A stretch of 64,000 bases of DNA from NCBI RefSeq assembly GCF_051900415.1, contig NZ_JBHZGL010000008.1:109403-173402 (forward strand). Direction: 5' to 3'. Both the position numbers and the translations under genes were made by a program. The notes beneath the pieces are model-generated. The model was given only the letters and a program-made list of their open reading frames with translations, did not search any database and was not told the DNA's origin. The stretch comes from Frateuria_A sp051900415 (GTDB lineage Bacteria; Pseudomonadota; Gammaproteobacteria; Xanthomonadales; Rhodanobacteraceae). Shown here piece after piece: positions 38,604 to 47,771 of this stretch. Each line of letters opens with the position of its first letter. The stretch's first letter is position 1.

Positions 38604-39464
38604 ATGCCCTTCTTCTTGGCCGCCGCGCTGTGCAGCGTGCTGGTTTCGGTGCTGCTCAAGCTCGCCCGCCGGCTGGACATCGACGTGGGTCAGGCGATCG
38701 CCTGGAACTATGTGGTCGCAGCTGCAGCGAGTGCATTGGTGTTCGCGCCCGCGTCGTCGGCACTGCATGCCGCGGCCGGCGCGTGGCCGGCGTTGGTCGG
38801 CCTGGGCCTGCTGCTGCCGACCATCTTCCTGGCGCTGGCCGGCTCGGTGCGCCACGCCGGCATCGTGCGTTCGGAAGTGGCGCAGCGGCTGTCACTGCTC
38901 ATTTCGTTGATCGCGGCATTCGTGCTGTTCGGCGAACCGCTGAGCGCCGCCAAGAGTTGGGGGATGGCCGCCGGCCTGGCGGCGCTGGCGGGCCTGATGT
39001 GGCGACCGGCCCGGGGCGACGCGACGTCCGGCGGCGCAGGCGGGTGGATCTACCCGCTACTGGTGTTCCTGGGATTCGGCGTGATCGACGTGCTGTTCAA
39101 GCGTGTGGCATCCGCCGGCGTTCCGCTCGGGGCGGCGCTGCTGGCGATGTTCGTGCTCGCGCTGCTGGTCTCGTGCGTGTTGCAAGGCTGGCGGCTGGCG
39201 CGCGGGGCGGCACGGCTCGGCGTGCGCAGCCTGACCGCCGGCCTGCTGCTCGGCCTGCTCAACTTCGGCAACATTCTGTTTTACCTGCGCGCACACCAGG
39301 CCTTGCCGGGGCAGCCGGCGCTGGTGTTCGCGGGGATGAACCTGGGCGTGGTGGCGCTGGGCGCGCTGGCGGGCATGGTGGTCTTTCGCGAGCGGCTCTC
39401 GCGGATCAACCTCGCGGGCCTGGGCCTGGCTGTGCTGGCGATTGCCCTGCTGGCACAGGGATGA
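38604..39464 (+). CDS. DMT/EamA-family membrane transporter
   Basis: 286 residues from ATG 38604. Ten hydrophobic segments are arranged as two repeats of five, the EamA pattern (for example FFLAAALCSVLVSVLLKLA, and the last helix LAGLGLAVLAIALLAQG). DMT proteins exchange or export metabolites; the substrate cannot be told from the sequence. Predicted inner membrane. It is followed after 71 nt by a periplasmic S10 peptidase gene on the same strand. Confidence 0.85.
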   Translation: MPFFLAAALCSVLVSVLLKLARRLDIDVGQAIAWNYVVAAAASALVFAPASSALHAAAGAWPALVGLGLLLPTIFLALAGSVRHAGIVRSEVAQRLSLLISLIAAFVLFGEPLSAAKSWGMAAGLAALAGLMWRPARGDATSGGAGGWIYPLLVFLGFGVIDVLFKRVASAGVPLGAALLAMFVLALLVSCVLQGWRLARGAARLGVRSLTAGLLLGLLNFGNILFYLRAHQALPGQPALVFAGMNLGVVALGALAGMVVFRERLSRINLAGLGLAVLAIALLAQG

Positions 39465-39535
39465 CTTCTGGGGTGTGAAGGGGCTGCCGGGCGCGCCTAT
39501 GCTGGCCGCTTCCGTGTGCCTCGTGAGATCGTCCC

Positions 39536-41131
39536 ATGCGCAAGCTTCCCCTCGTTGCGGCGCTCAGTGTGCTGCTGATCGCTCCCGGTGCCTTCGCCGC
39601 GGACAAGGACAAGGCCGCAGACGACACCAGGCCCGATGCGGCGCTGGCCAAGCCGCACCGGGCCGAGACCACCGGTTCGGTGACCGTCGAGGGCAAGCGG
39701 ATCGACTACCAGGCGGTCGCCGGCACGCTGGTGCTGCACGAGCACGGCGACGCCAGCGACGACCCGACCGTCAGCATGTTCTACGCCGCCTACTTCAAGC
39801 AGGGTGTCGACCCGGCGCGGCGGCCGATCACCTTCATCTATAACGGCGGTCCCGGCTCGGCGACGGTATGGCTGCACATGGGCGCATTCGGCCCCAGGCG
39901 CGTGGTCACCAGCGACGACAGCCACACGCCGGCGGCGCCGTACGGCCTGGTCAACAACGACTACAGCCTGCTCGATGCGTCCGACCTGGTATTCATCGAC
40001 GCGCCCGGCGCCGGCTTCTCGCGCCTGGTCGCCGACGAGAAGGACAAATCCAAGCGCGACGAGCAGATGGACAAGCGCAAGAAGGCCGTCTACGGCGTCG
40101 ATGGTGACGGCCATGCCTTCGCGCAGTTCATCAGCCAGTTCCTCTCGAAGTACGGCCGCTGGAACTCGCCCAAGTACCTGTTCGGCGAGAGCTACGGCAC
40201 CACCCGCTCGGCGGTGCTGGCGAACATCCTGCAGAACGACGCCAGCGTCGATCTGAACGGCGTGATCCTGCTTTCGCAGATCCTTTCGTTCGATACCAGC
40301 ATCGATGGCCCCGAGTTCAACCCGGGCGTCGACCTGCCCTACGCGCTGGCGCTGCCGACCTTCGCCGCCACCGCGTACTACCACCACAAGCTCCCGCAGC
40401 CGCCGGCACAACTGGAGCCGTTCCTGCGCGAGGTCGAGCAGTACGCGCTGGGCGATTACGCCAGCGCGCTGATGCAAGGCGCGAACCTGGACCCGGCGCG
40501 CAAGCGTGCCGTGGCCGAGAAGCTGCACCAGTACAGCGGGCTGCCGGTCGATTACCTGGTCAAGGCGGACCTGCGCGTCACCGGCGGCATGTTCGAGCAC
40601 GAGCTGCAGTTCGACGGCGGGCTCACCACCGGCCGCCTGGACAGCCGCTTCGCCGGCCCGGCGCTCGATCCGCTGGCGAAGGATTCCGAATACGACCCCC
40701 AATCCTCGGCGATCAGCTCGGCCTACGTGTCCGCCTTCAACGACTATGTGCGCCGGCAGCTCAAGTTCGGCGACGGCCTGCAATACCGGCTGTTCGCCGA
40801 CATCGACCACTGGGACTTCGCACACAAGGCGCCGGGCGTGCACGGCGAGGCGCTGCAGCAGTCGACCAACGTGATGCCGGACCTGGCGGTCGCGATGAAG
40901 ACCAATCCCGATCTGAAGGTGTTCCTCAACGGGGGCTACTACGACCTGGCCACACCTTATTTCGCGGCCGAGTACGAGATGAGCCACCTGCCGATCCCGG
41001 ACTCGCTGCGCAAGAACATCTCCTACGCTTGGTACCCGTCCGGACACATGGTCTATGCGCACGAGGACTCGTTGAAGCAACTGCATGACAACGTGGCGCG
41101 CTTCATCGAGCAGACCGACAACGTGAAGTGA
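39536..41131 (+). CDS. S10-family serine carboxypeptidase-like peptidase
   Basis: 531 residues with a clear signal peptide (KLPLVAALSVLLIAPGAFAA). The oxyanion motif ITFIYNGGPGSATVWLHMGA and the nucleophile GESYGTTRS are typical of serine carboxypeptidases; the acid lies in LNGGYYDLATP and the histidine in YPSGHMVYAHED. Bacterial S10 homologues are secreted or periplasmic and trim peptides from the C-terminus. Confidence in family is high; substrate unknown. A repeat begins 6 nt after the stop. Confidence 0.94.
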   Translation: MRKLPLVAALSVLLIAPGAFAADKDKAADDTRPDAALAKPHRAETTGSVTVEGKRIDYQAVAGTLVLHEHGDASDDPTVSMFYAAYFKQGVDPARRPITFIYNGGPGSATVWLHMGAFGPRRVVTSDDSHTPAAPYGLVNNDYSLLDASDLVFIDAPGAGFSRLVADEKDKSKRDEQMDKRKKAVYGVDGDGHAFAQFISQFLSKYGRWNSPKYLFGESYGTTRSAVLANILQNDASVDLNGVILLSQILSFDTSIDGPEFNPGVDLPYALALPTFAATAYYHHKLPQPPAQLEPFLREVEQYALGDYASALMQGANLDPARKRAVAEKLHQYSGLPVDYLVKADLRVTGGMFEHELQFDGGLTTGRLDSRFAGPALDPLAKDSEYDPQSSAISSAYVSAFNDYVRRQLKFGDGLQYRLFADIDHWDFAHKAPGVHGEALQQSTNVMPDLAVAMKTNPDLKVFLNGGYYDLATPYFAAEYEMSHLPIPDSLRKNISYAWYPSGHMVYAHEDSLKQLHDNVARFIEQTDNVK

Positions 41132-41136
41132 GGCTG

Positions 41137-41247
41137 TTCCCTCTCCCTCCGGGAGAGGGTGCCCGTGGAGCGGGGGAGGGGACGGGCGAGCGGACCGTTC
41201 CGCACGGCCCGGCTCCCCACTCAGCCCTCTCCCGGAGGGAGGGGGCG
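41137..41247. repeat. CCCTCTCCC-type inverted repeat between S10 peptidase and NTF2-like genes
   Basis: CCCTCTCCCTCCGGGAGAGG starts the element and CCCTCTCCCGGAGGGAGGG closes it, each being a short hairpin. The interior differs from the copies inside the helicase gene. This is the intergenic form of the family. Confidence 0.85.
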
Positions 41248-41298
41248 TTGCATCGCGTGCTTGCTATGCTCGCGGCGTCCCCAACGCCGGTGAGCCCC

Positions 41299-41670
41299 AT
41301 GCGCGCCCTGATCGACCGCTACATCGACGCCTACAGCCGCCTGGACGTGGACGGCATGCTGGCCACGCTGCATCCGCAGGTGACCTTCGAGAACGTCACC
41401 GCGGGCGTCACCACGGTGAACACGCAAGGCATCGAGGAGTTCCGCCGGCTGGCGCAGAGCACGCTGCCGTTGTTCGCGCGTCGCCGGCAGACGGTGACGA
41501 GCTACGCCGAGAGCAAGGGCGTGGCGCAGGTCGGCATCGCGTTCGAAGGCGTGTTTGCACTGGACCTGCCCAATGGCGCGCAGGCTGGACAGACGATCGC
41601 GTTGAACGGGCGCAGCGAGTTCCGCATGCACGACGGATTGTTGATCCATATCGCCGATATCAGCGACTGA
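41299..41670 (+). CDS. NTF2-like / SnoaL-like protein
   Basis: 123 residues from ATG 41299, chosen for GGTGAG five bases upstream; an in-frame ATG at 41266 would add 11 residues. The sequence RALIDRYIDAYSRLDVDGML, then LHPQVTFENVT and SEFRMHDGLLIHIADISD has the cone-shaped NTF2 fold pattern. Such proteins are small-molecule isomerases, hydrolases or binding proteins. No catalytic assignment is possible. Confidence 0.8.
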   Translation: MRALIDRYIDAYSRLDVDGMLATLHPQVTFENVTAGVTTVNTQGIEEFRRLAQSTLPLFARRRQTVTSYAESKGVAQVGIAFEGVFALDLPNGAQAGQTIALNGRSEFRMHDGLLIHIADISD

Positions 41671-41683
41671 GGCGGGCCGCGGT

Positions 41684-41746
41684 TGGTGGGCTGAAGCCCA
41701 CCCTACGCACCGCCGAGAACTCGTAGGGTGGGCTTCAGCCCACCAC
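41684..41746. repeat. CGTAGGGTGGGC-type palindromic repeat, copy 2
   Basis: The order of arms is reversed compared with copy 1: GGTGGGCTGAAGCCCACCCT comes first and CGTAGGGTGGGCTTCAGCCC second. It lies between the NTF2-like stop (41670) and the convergent helicase stop (41751-41753). Confidence 0.9.
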
Positions 41747-41750
41747 GACC

Positions 41751-44700
41751 TCACACCGCCAGGCCGATCCCGTGCGCCTCGCTGCCCGGACGGCGCAGCA
41801 ACGCGTTGCGCCAGCGCTGCTGGGTGGCGCCGTCGGCTTCCAGCAGGAACTGCGGTTTGTTGGCCACCAGCGCGGCCACCGGCACGCCGTCCTCGTACAG
41901 CACGCGGGTGCCGGCGAGCGCAGGCAGCTTGTCGCCAGCGAGCACGGTGCCAACCAGGTTGAGCGGGTCGCTGCCGCTGACACACACCAGCTGCTGCATG
42001 GCCTCGCGCTGGCGCACGCCGCGCAAGGCGCCGATCGCCTCGGGCAGGGCGAACTGCTCGCCCACCAGGCCCTCGACAAAGCGCCCGCCACGGATCTCGC
42101 CGCGCGCTTCCAGCCGGTGGTAGACGCGCAGCAGTTCGCGCCAGGAAGGCAGCCATGGGGCTTCGCGTTCGAGCAGTTTCCAGAACACGACGCCGTAGCG
42201 GCGAAGCAAGACCCGCGCGACGTGCTCTGCTTCATCTGAATCGAAGCGGCGCGAAGCGGCACGTTCGCCTCCTCTCCCCTCCGGGGAGGTGAGGGGGCGA
42301 TCCTGCGAGTGGTTCTCGACCGAGCTCCCTGCGAGCCCCGCCCCTTCATCCGACCCCTTCGGGGCCACCTTCTCCCCGGTTGGCAGAAGGACAGTGCGTG
42401 CCAGCGACCAGCGGCCCGCGTCCTCGATCTCACTCAGCGCATGCCGCCGGGCACGCCGGTGCGGGCGTGAATCGCGCTTGGCGGCGGGCAGCAGGAGCGC
42501 ACGCAAACCGGCGAAGCTGTCGGCAGTGACACGGCCGGCGGCGACCAGTTCGCCCAGCGCGTTCTCCAGCTCGGTACGCAGCAGGTGCGTGGCATCGAGC
42601 AGTTCGTCGAAGAACAGCGCGCCGTGGCTGGCCAAGGCATCGGCTACCGCCTGGGCGCGCGAGGAAAGCAAGGGTTCCTGCGGCTGCTCCCCCGCCGCCA
42701 TGGCCGTCCAGATGGCCATTTGCCGGCGCGGCAGCAACACGATCGGCGTGGCCCGCACGGGGCCGGCGCTGCCGCCGCCGGCGCGCAGGCGGTTCCAGCC
42801 GAAGCGGCCCGCGCGGCACAGCTCGTCCAGCCAGCGGCTGGTGTAGTCGCCCACGCGCGATGGCAGCAACTCGGTTTCCCAGGCACCGGCGGCCGCCTCG
42901 AAGCCCTCCAGCTGGTGCAGCGTGGCGATCAGGCCGTCGGGGCCTTCCAGTCGGATGTCCGGCGTCAGGTGCTGCCAGTCGGCCAGGAAGCGGATCAGGT
43001 CGCGGCGGCTGACCGGTTCGATCTCACGGCGCAGGCGGCCGATGGTGTATCGATGGATGCGCGCGAGCAGGTGGCGTTCGCACCATTCGATGACCGGCGC
43101 GTCCGGGGTGAAGCGGCCCTGCATGACGTAGCCTTCGGACTGCAGGCGCAGCAGGGCGGGTTCGACGTCGGCCGGATCGACGGCGAGCGAGGCGGCCAGT
43201 GCGGCGGGCGTGGTCGGGCCCAGGCCGCCGAGACGGCGCCGGATCAGTTCGAGCAGGGCATCGTCGCGGGTCCACGCTTGGGCGGCGTAGTCGGGTGGGG
43301 CGCTGATGGGCGGGTGGAGCGTGGCGTCCGCGTGGATGACCTGCCACAGCGGCAACACCTCCGCCGCGACCCACACGCTTCCGTTGCTTCTCCCCCGTGT
43401 TGGATGAGAGCTGGGGGAGAAGGTGGCCCCGAAGGGGTTGGATGAGGGGCCGGGGCTCGCGGGAGGGCCTGGAGTGAGTTCAACGCAAGATTGGCCCCTC
43501 ACCTCAATCCTCTCCCCAGAGGGGAGAGGAAGCGAACGTGGCGCTTCGCGCCGCTGAAATCCGATTGAAGCGCCCTCACCCCAACCCTCTCCCCGGAGGG
43601 GAGAGGGAGCCTTGTTCGAGGCAAGCGTGAGGTGCGTCGCGCGCTGGTGCCTGGCGAGCGCCTCCAGGCGTTCCTGCCAACCGATGTTGGCCGCCACCTC
43701 GCCCTCGGTGATGAATCCGAGCAACGTCAGCGCCTCGTGCATCTCGTCGCCGCTGCGCACCTGCGGCCAGGCCTCCTCACGCACCGCGGCGATCGCTTCC
43801 GGATCGAGCCGGCCCAGGTCGTCCGCGTCCTCGGCGTTCCAGCGCCGGTTCTGCACCGCCTGCGTACGGCGCTCTTCCAGAGGCGCGTCGTCGAGGTAGG
43901 CGTAGGGCGCGGCGGAGAGCACCTCGGAGGCGAGCGGGCTGGGGCCGGTGAGGTCGCGCGCGACGACCGTGATCGCACCGGTCTCGAAGCCGCGCAGGAT
44001 GCGCAGCAGGCCGTCGACATCCATCGCCTCGCGCAGGCAGTCGTGCAGGGTCTGGTTGACCAGCGGGTGGTCGGGGATCTGCCGCTCGCCGACGATGTTC
44101 TCCAGGCAGGCGACCTGGTCGGGGAAGACGGTGGCGAGCAGGTCCTCGCTCTTCATGCGCTGGATCTGCGGCGGGGTCTTCTTGCCGCCGGTATAGCGCG
44201 GCAGCGCCAGCGCGGTGACCGCGTTCCAGCGCCAGCGCGCGGGGAACAGCGGTGCGTCCAGCAGCGCCTGCACCAGCACATGCTCGGCGGAGTTCGAATG
44301 CAGGTAGCGGGCGACTTCCTCCAGCGGAAAGCTGTGGCTGGTCGAGAGCGACAGCACGATCGCGTCCTCGGTCGCCGCCGCCTGCAGCTCGAAGTTGAAC
44401 TGGCGACAGAAGCGCTTGCGCAGGGCCAGGCCCCAGGCGCGGTTGATGCGGCTGCCGAAGGGCGTGTGGATAACCAGCTGGGTGCCGCCCGATTCGTCGA
44501 AGAAGCGCTCGAACACGATCGTGTGCTGGGTCGGCAGCACGCCGAGCGCGATCTTGGCGCGGTGCAGGTAATCGGCCAGTTGCTGGGCGGCGGCTTCGCT
44601 CATGCCTAGCATCGAGCGCAGCCACGCAAGCGCCGCGGCGACACCGCCGGCGTCGAGCAGCGCGCCGACTTCCTCGCGCAGCCGCGCCACGCCGATCGAC

Positions 44701-46568
44701 AACTCGTCGCTGCGCCCCGGCGCCTCGCCCAGCCAGAACGGAATGCTTGGCGGTGCGCCGTGCGCGTCTTCCACGCGCAGGCGATCGCGTTCGACGCGCA
44801 GGATGCGGTAGCTGGTATTGCCGAGCTGGAATACGTCGCCGGCCAGGCTCTCGACCGCGAAGTCCTCGTTGACCGAGCCGATGATGGTGTTCTGCGGCTC
44901 CATCACCACCAGATAGTCGGCGGTGTCGGGGATCGTGCCGCCGGAGGTCACCGCGGTCAGTCGCGCATTGCGCCGTGCACGCAGCTGCCGATGCACGGCG
45001 TCGCGATGGATGTAGGCCGCACGCGCGCCACGTCGGGTGCTGAAGCCTTCGGCGAGCATGCGCACGATGGCGTCGAACTGCTCGCGCGGCAGCTCGCGGT
45101 AGGGATGCGCGCCGCGCACCAGCGCGTAGAGCGCGTCCTCGTCCCACTCCTGGCTGGCGACCTCGGCAACGATCTGCTGCGCGAGCACGTCCAGCGGCTG
45201 CACCGGCTGGACCAGTGCGTCGAGTTCGCCGCGTCGCACGCAATCGAGCAGCGCGGCACATTCGAGCAGGTCGTCGCGGCTGGTCGGGAACAGCCGCGCC
45301 TTGGGCGTGCCGTTGACCGCGTGGCCGGAGCGGCCGGCGCGCTGCAGGAACGCGGCGATCGAACGCGGCGAGGCGAGCTGGCAGACCAGGTCGACGTCGC
45401 CGATGTCGATGCCAAGTTCCAGCGAGGCGGTCGCAACCAGCAGTTTCAGTTCGCCGCGCTTGAGGCGCTGTTCGGCGTCGAGCCGCAGCTCCTTGGCCAG
45501 GCTGCCGTGGTGCGCGGCGACCGCCTGCTTGCCGAGCCGCTCGGCCAGGTGGCGCGCGGCGCGTTCGGCCATGCGGCGGGTATTGACGAAGACCAGCGTG
45601 GTGCGGTGTTCGCGGGCGAGCTGGGCGAGGCGGTCGTAGACCGTTTCCCAGGTGTCGTTGGACATCACCGCTTCGAGTGGCACGGGCGGGACTTCGATGG
45701 CGAGGTCGCGCGGGCGGGTGTGGCCCACGTCGACAATCGCGCAGCGCGATGAATCCTTCTCTCCTGCGGGGAGAAGGTGGCCCGAAGGGTCGGATGAGGG
45801 GCCGGAACTCGCGGGGAAGTTGCCTTCGGTTCGCCCTCGGGAAGTGTCGGGCAAGCCCCGCCCCTCACCCCAGCCCTCTCCCCGGAGGGGAGAAGGAGCC
45901 TGGTCTCTCGCTCCAACGAGAAACCGCGCCACCTCCTCGATCGGCTTCTGCGTGGCCGACAAACCGATCCGCTGCAACGGCCGCTGGCACAGCGATTCCA
46001 GCCGCTCCAGCGACAGCGCCAGATGCGTGCCGCGCTTGGAATTGGCCAGCGCGTGGATCTCGTCCACGATCACCGCGCGCGTGCTTTTCAGCATCTCGCG
46101 CCCCGACGCCGAGCCCAGCAGCACGTACAGCGATTCGGGCGTGGTCACCAGGATGTGCGGGCTGACCTTGCGCATCAGCGCGCGTTCGGCCTGCGGCGTG
46201 TCGCCGGTGCGCACGGCGGTGCGGATTGCCACGTCCGGCAGGCCCTCGGCCTCGAGTTCGGCGCGGATCCCTTCCAGCGGGGCCTCGAGGTTGATGTGGA
46301 TGTCGTTGGACAGCGCCTTCAGCGGCGAGACGTAGACCACCCGCGTCTCGTCCGGCAACGCGCCGCCGTTGGCCAGGCCCTCGCGCACCAGCGCGTCGAT
46401 GGCGGCGAGGAAGGCGGTCAGCGTCTTGCCCGAGCCGGTTGGCGCGGCGACCAGGGTGTGGCGGCCGGCGTGGATGTTCGGCCACGCGCCCGCCTGCGCC
46501 GCGGTGGGCGCCGGGAAGCTGCGCTGGAACCAGCGCGCGACGGCGGGGTGGAAATGTTCGAGCGGCAT
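41751..46568 (-). CDS. lhr: Lhr-type DEAD/DEAH superfamily 2 helicase carrying three in-frame repeat insertions
   Basis: 1605 residues from ATG 46568; an upstream GTG or ATG would run into the divergent hydrolase gene. Walker A is APTGSGKTLT (residues 42-51), Walker B is VDEIHALANSKRG (about 168-180), motif III IGLSATQKP (201-209) and motif VI HAVNGTPK/QRAGRSGHA around 460-480. The C-terminal half is the Lhr-specific region of winged-helix and beta-barrel domains. Lhr is a 3'-5' helicase with roles in DNA repair. About 170 residues (near 223-272, 985-1061 and 1393-1434) are translated copies of CCCTCTCCCC repeats, rich in Pro, Gly, Ser and Arg. Without them the protein is about 1435 residues, normal for the family. 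Confidence 0.93.
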   Translation of the reverse strand: MPLEHFHPAVARWFQRSFPAPTAAQAGAWPNIHAGRHTLVAAPTGSGKTLTAFLAAIDALVREGLANGGALPDETRVVYVSPLKALSNDIHINLEAPLEGIRAELEAEGLPDVAIRTAVRTGDTPQAERALMRKVSPHILVTTPESLYVLLGSASGREMLKSTRAVIVDEIHALANSKRGTHLALSLERLESLCQRPLQRIGLSATQKPIEEVARFLVGARDQAPSPLRGEGWGEGRGLPDTSRGRTEGNFPASSGPSSDPSGHLLPAGEKDSSRCAIVDVGHTRPRDLAIEVPPVPLEAVMSNDTWETVYDRLAQLAREHRTTLVFVNTRRMAERAARHLAERLGKQAVAAHHGSLAKELRLDAEQRLKRGELKLLVATASLELGIDIGDVDLVCQLASPRSIAAFLQRAGRSGHAVNGTPKARLFPTSRDDLLECAALLDCVRRGELDALVQPVQPLDVLAQQIVAEVASQEWDEDALYALVRGAHPYRELPREQFDAIVRMLAEGFSTRRGARAAYIHRDAVHRQLRARRNARLTAVTSGGTIPDTADYLVVMEPQNTIIGSVNEDFAVESLAGDVFQLGNTSYRILRVERDRLRVEDAHGAPPSIPFWLGEAPGRSDELSIGVARLREEVGALLDAGGVAAALAWLRSMLGMSEAAAQQLADYLHRAKIALGVLPTQHTIVFERFFDESGGTQLVIHTPFGSRINRAWGLALRKRFCRQFNFELQAAATEDAIVLSLSTSHSFPLEEVARYLHSNSAEHVLVQALLDAPLFPARWRWNAVTALALPRYTGGKKTPPQIQRMKSEDLLATVFPDQVACLENIVGERQIPDHPLVNQTLHDCLREAMDVDGLLRILRGFETGAITVVARDLTGPSPLASEVLSAAPYAYLDDAPLEERRTQAVQNRRWNAEDADDLGRLDPEAIAAVREEAWPQVRSGDEMHEALTLLGFITEGEVAANIGWQERLEALARHQRATHLTLASNKAPSPLRGEGWGEGASIGFQRREAPRSLPLPSGERIEVRGQSCVELTPGPPASPGPSSNPFGATFSPSSHPTRGRSNGSVWVAAEVLPLWQVIHADATLHPPISAPPDYAAQAWTRDDALLELIRRRLGGLGPTTPAALAASLAVDPADVEPALLRLQSEGYVMQGRFTPDAPVIEWCERHLLARIHRYTIGRLRREIEPVSRRDLIRFLADWQHLTPDIRLEGPDGLIATLHQLEGFEAAAGAWETELLPSRVGDYTSRWLDELCRAGRFGWNRLRAGGGSAGPVRATPIVLLPRRQMAIWTAMAAGEQPQEPLLSSRAQAVADALASHGALFFDELLDATHLLRTELENALGELVAAGRVTADSFAGLRALLLPAAKRDSRPHRRARRHALSEIEDAGRWSLARTVLLPTGEKVAPKGSDEGAGLAGSSVENHSQDRPLTSPEGRGGERAASRRFDSDEAEHVARVLLRRYGVVFWKLLEREAPWLPSWRELLRVYHRLEARGEIRGGRFVEGLVGEQFALPEAIGALRGVRQREAMQQLVCVSGSDPLNLVGTVLAGDKLPALAGTRVLYEDGVPVAALVANKPQFLLEADGATQQRWRNALLRRPGSEAHGIGLAV
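42268..42392. repeat. In-frame CCCTCTCCCC repeat in the helicase, C-terminal copy
   Basis: CCTCCTCTCCCCTCCGGGGA at the left and CCTTCTCCCCGGTTGGCAGA at the right frame the insert. It is translated on the minus strand as about 42 residues between RTVLLPTGEK and SPEGRGGERAASRR. The flanking gene sequence continues in frame. Confidence 0.88.
43387..43612. repeat. In-frame CCCTCTCCCC repeat (compound) in the helicase, central copy
   Basis: Two elements lie end to end: one from the TTCTCCCCC hairpin at 43388 to the CCTCTCCCCAGAGGGGAGAG hairpin near 43510, and a further CCCTCACCCCAACCCTCTCC segment ending at 43612. Together they are translated as about 76 residues, starting APSPLRGEGWGEG. Confidence 0.88.
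45754..45903. repeat. In-frame CCCTCTCCCC repeat in the helicase, N-terminal copy
   Basis: 150 bp, bounded by CCTTCTCTCCTGCGGGGAGA and CCCTCTCCCCGGAGGGGAGA. It is inserted between helicase motif III and the second RecA domain and translated as about 50 residues (APSPLRGEGWGEG to LLPAGEKDSS). Confidence 0.9.
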
Positions 46569-46687
46569 GGCGGCCAGGACGGCGGGGCGTGTCCCGATGA
46601 TATGGGGCGCCTGTCTCACACTTCGAGCCTGTTCAGGATGGCGCCGTCGGGCTAGCTTAAGGAACCGGTGGAGAGCGAGGCAGGCGC

Positions 46688-47536
46688 GTGGATGCACGGC
46701 AGGCAGACAGGGAGGCGCTCGGTCGGATGACGCTGGCCGACGGCCGGCAGCTGTGCGTGCATGACTGGCCGCGGGAGGATGCCCGTGCCGGGGTGCTGAT
46801 CGTGCACGGGCTGGGCGAACACGCCGGCCGCTACGGCCCGCTGGCCGCCTGGTTCAACGCGCGCGGCTACGCGGTGCGCAGCTACGACCAGCGCGGGCAC
46901 GGGCGCACGCCGGGCCCGCGCGGCGCACTGTCCAGGCCGCTGGAGTTGATCGACGATCTCGCCGAGGTCTACGACGGCTTCGCCGCCGACCTGCCTGCAC
47001 CGCCGGTGCTGCTGGGCCACAGCATGGGCGGCCTGGTCGCCTTGCGCGCGGTACTCGACAGGCGGGTGGTGCCGCCCGCGCTGGTGCTTTCCTCGCCGGC
47101 GCTGCGGGCCTGGACGCCGGCCTGGGAGCAGGCGCTGGCCACGCGGCTCGCACGCGTGCTGCCGAACCTGCCCCTGCGCAGTGGCTTGCCGTTCGAGGCG
47201 TTGTCGCACGAGGCGGCCGTGGTCGATGCCTACCGGCACGACCCGCTGCGATCGGGCTGGATCACGCCGCGGCTGGCGCGCTTCATCTTCGAGAGCGGCC
47301 GGCACTGCATCGCGCTGGCCGCCACGCTGCCGGTGCCGACGCTGCTGCTGGTGGCCGGCGCCGACCGCCTGGTCGATGCGCGGGGGAGCCATGCGTTCGC
47401 CGCGGCGGCCCGGGCCAGCGGCCACCTCACGACGCACGTGTACGAGGATCTCTTTCACGAGCTCTTCAACGAGGCCGAGCCCGGCCGCAGCCGGGTGCTG
47501 GCCCGGCTGGAGTCGTGGCTGGCGCAAACCCCGTAG
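46688..47536 (+). CDS. Alpha/beta hydrolase, monoacylglycerol-lipase-like
   Basis: 282 residues from GTG 46688 (purine-rich GGAGAGCGAGG upstream); ATG 46727 is an alternative. The family signature is clear: VLIVHGLGEHAGRYGPLA, the nucleophile LLGHSMGGLVAL, the acid in VAGADRLVDARGS and the histidine in LFHELFNE. The last motif is typical of the Hydrolase_4/MGL group, which splits monoacylglycerols or lysophospholipids. No signal peptide, so cytoplasmic. Its last two codons, CCG TAG, belong to a CGTAGGGTGGGC-type repeat, so the natural C-terminus may have been altered. Confidence 0.92.
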   Translation: MDARQADREALGRMTLADGRQLCVHDWPREDARAGVLIVHGLGEHAGRYGPLAAWFNARGYAVRSYDQRGHGRTPGPRGALSRPLELIDDLAEVYDGFAADLPAPPVLLGHSMGGLVALRAVLDRRVVPPALVLSSPALRAWTPAWEQALATRLARVLPNLPLRSGLPFEALSHEAAVVDAYRHDPLRSGWITPRLARFIFESGRHCIALAATLPVPTLLLVAGADRLVDARGSHAFAAAARASGHLTTHVYEDLFHELFNEAEPGRSRVLARLESWLAQTP

Positions 47537-47587
47537 CGTGGGCTTCAGCCCGCCGACGCGCATGGTGGGTTGAAGTCCACCCTACGG
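47532..47587. repeat. CGTAGGGTGGGC-type palindromic repeat, copy 3, supplying both flanking stop codons
   Basis: CGTAGCGTGGGCTTCAGCCC at the left and GGTGGGTTGAAGTCCACCCT ending ACGG at the right. The plus-strand hydrolase ends CCG TAG inside the left arm (47534-47536) and the minus-strand metallothionein ends CCG TAG inside the right arm (47582-47584). Confidence 0.9.
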
Positions 47588-47767
47588 CTTCGCCGGCGGT
47601 TGCCCGGGCGCGTTGCCCGGCTCGCACGGCGCATGTCCGCACCCGCACGGGCCCTCGGCCGGCTCGTCGACTGTCTGGCGGCAGTGTTCGGAGCAGTAGG
47701 TGTCGCCCACAGGCACGCTGCAGCGACAGGCCGGGTGGGCGCAGCGCTGGTGGGCGGTGGCGTTCAT
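47582..47767 (-). CDS. Bacterial metallothionein (SmtA/BmtA-like)
   Basis: 61 residues from ATG 47767. Eight cysteines at 9, 14, 16, 25, 29, 41, 43 and 48 plus His45 follow the pattern of cyanobacterial/pseudomonad metallothioneins: CAHPACRCSV, YCSEHC and CGCGHAPC. Such proteins bind zinc, cadmium or copper in the cytoplasm as thiolate clusters. The C-terminal tail EPGNAPGQPPAKP is Pro-rich, and its stop codon is provided by a repeat. It is 4 nt downstream of the DUF4142 gene, so an operon is nearly certain. Confidence 0.85.
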   Translation of the reverse strand: MNATAHQRCAHPACRCSVPVGDTYCSEHCRQTVDEPAEGPCGCGHAPCEPGNAPGQPPAKP

Positions 47768-47771
47768 GGTG

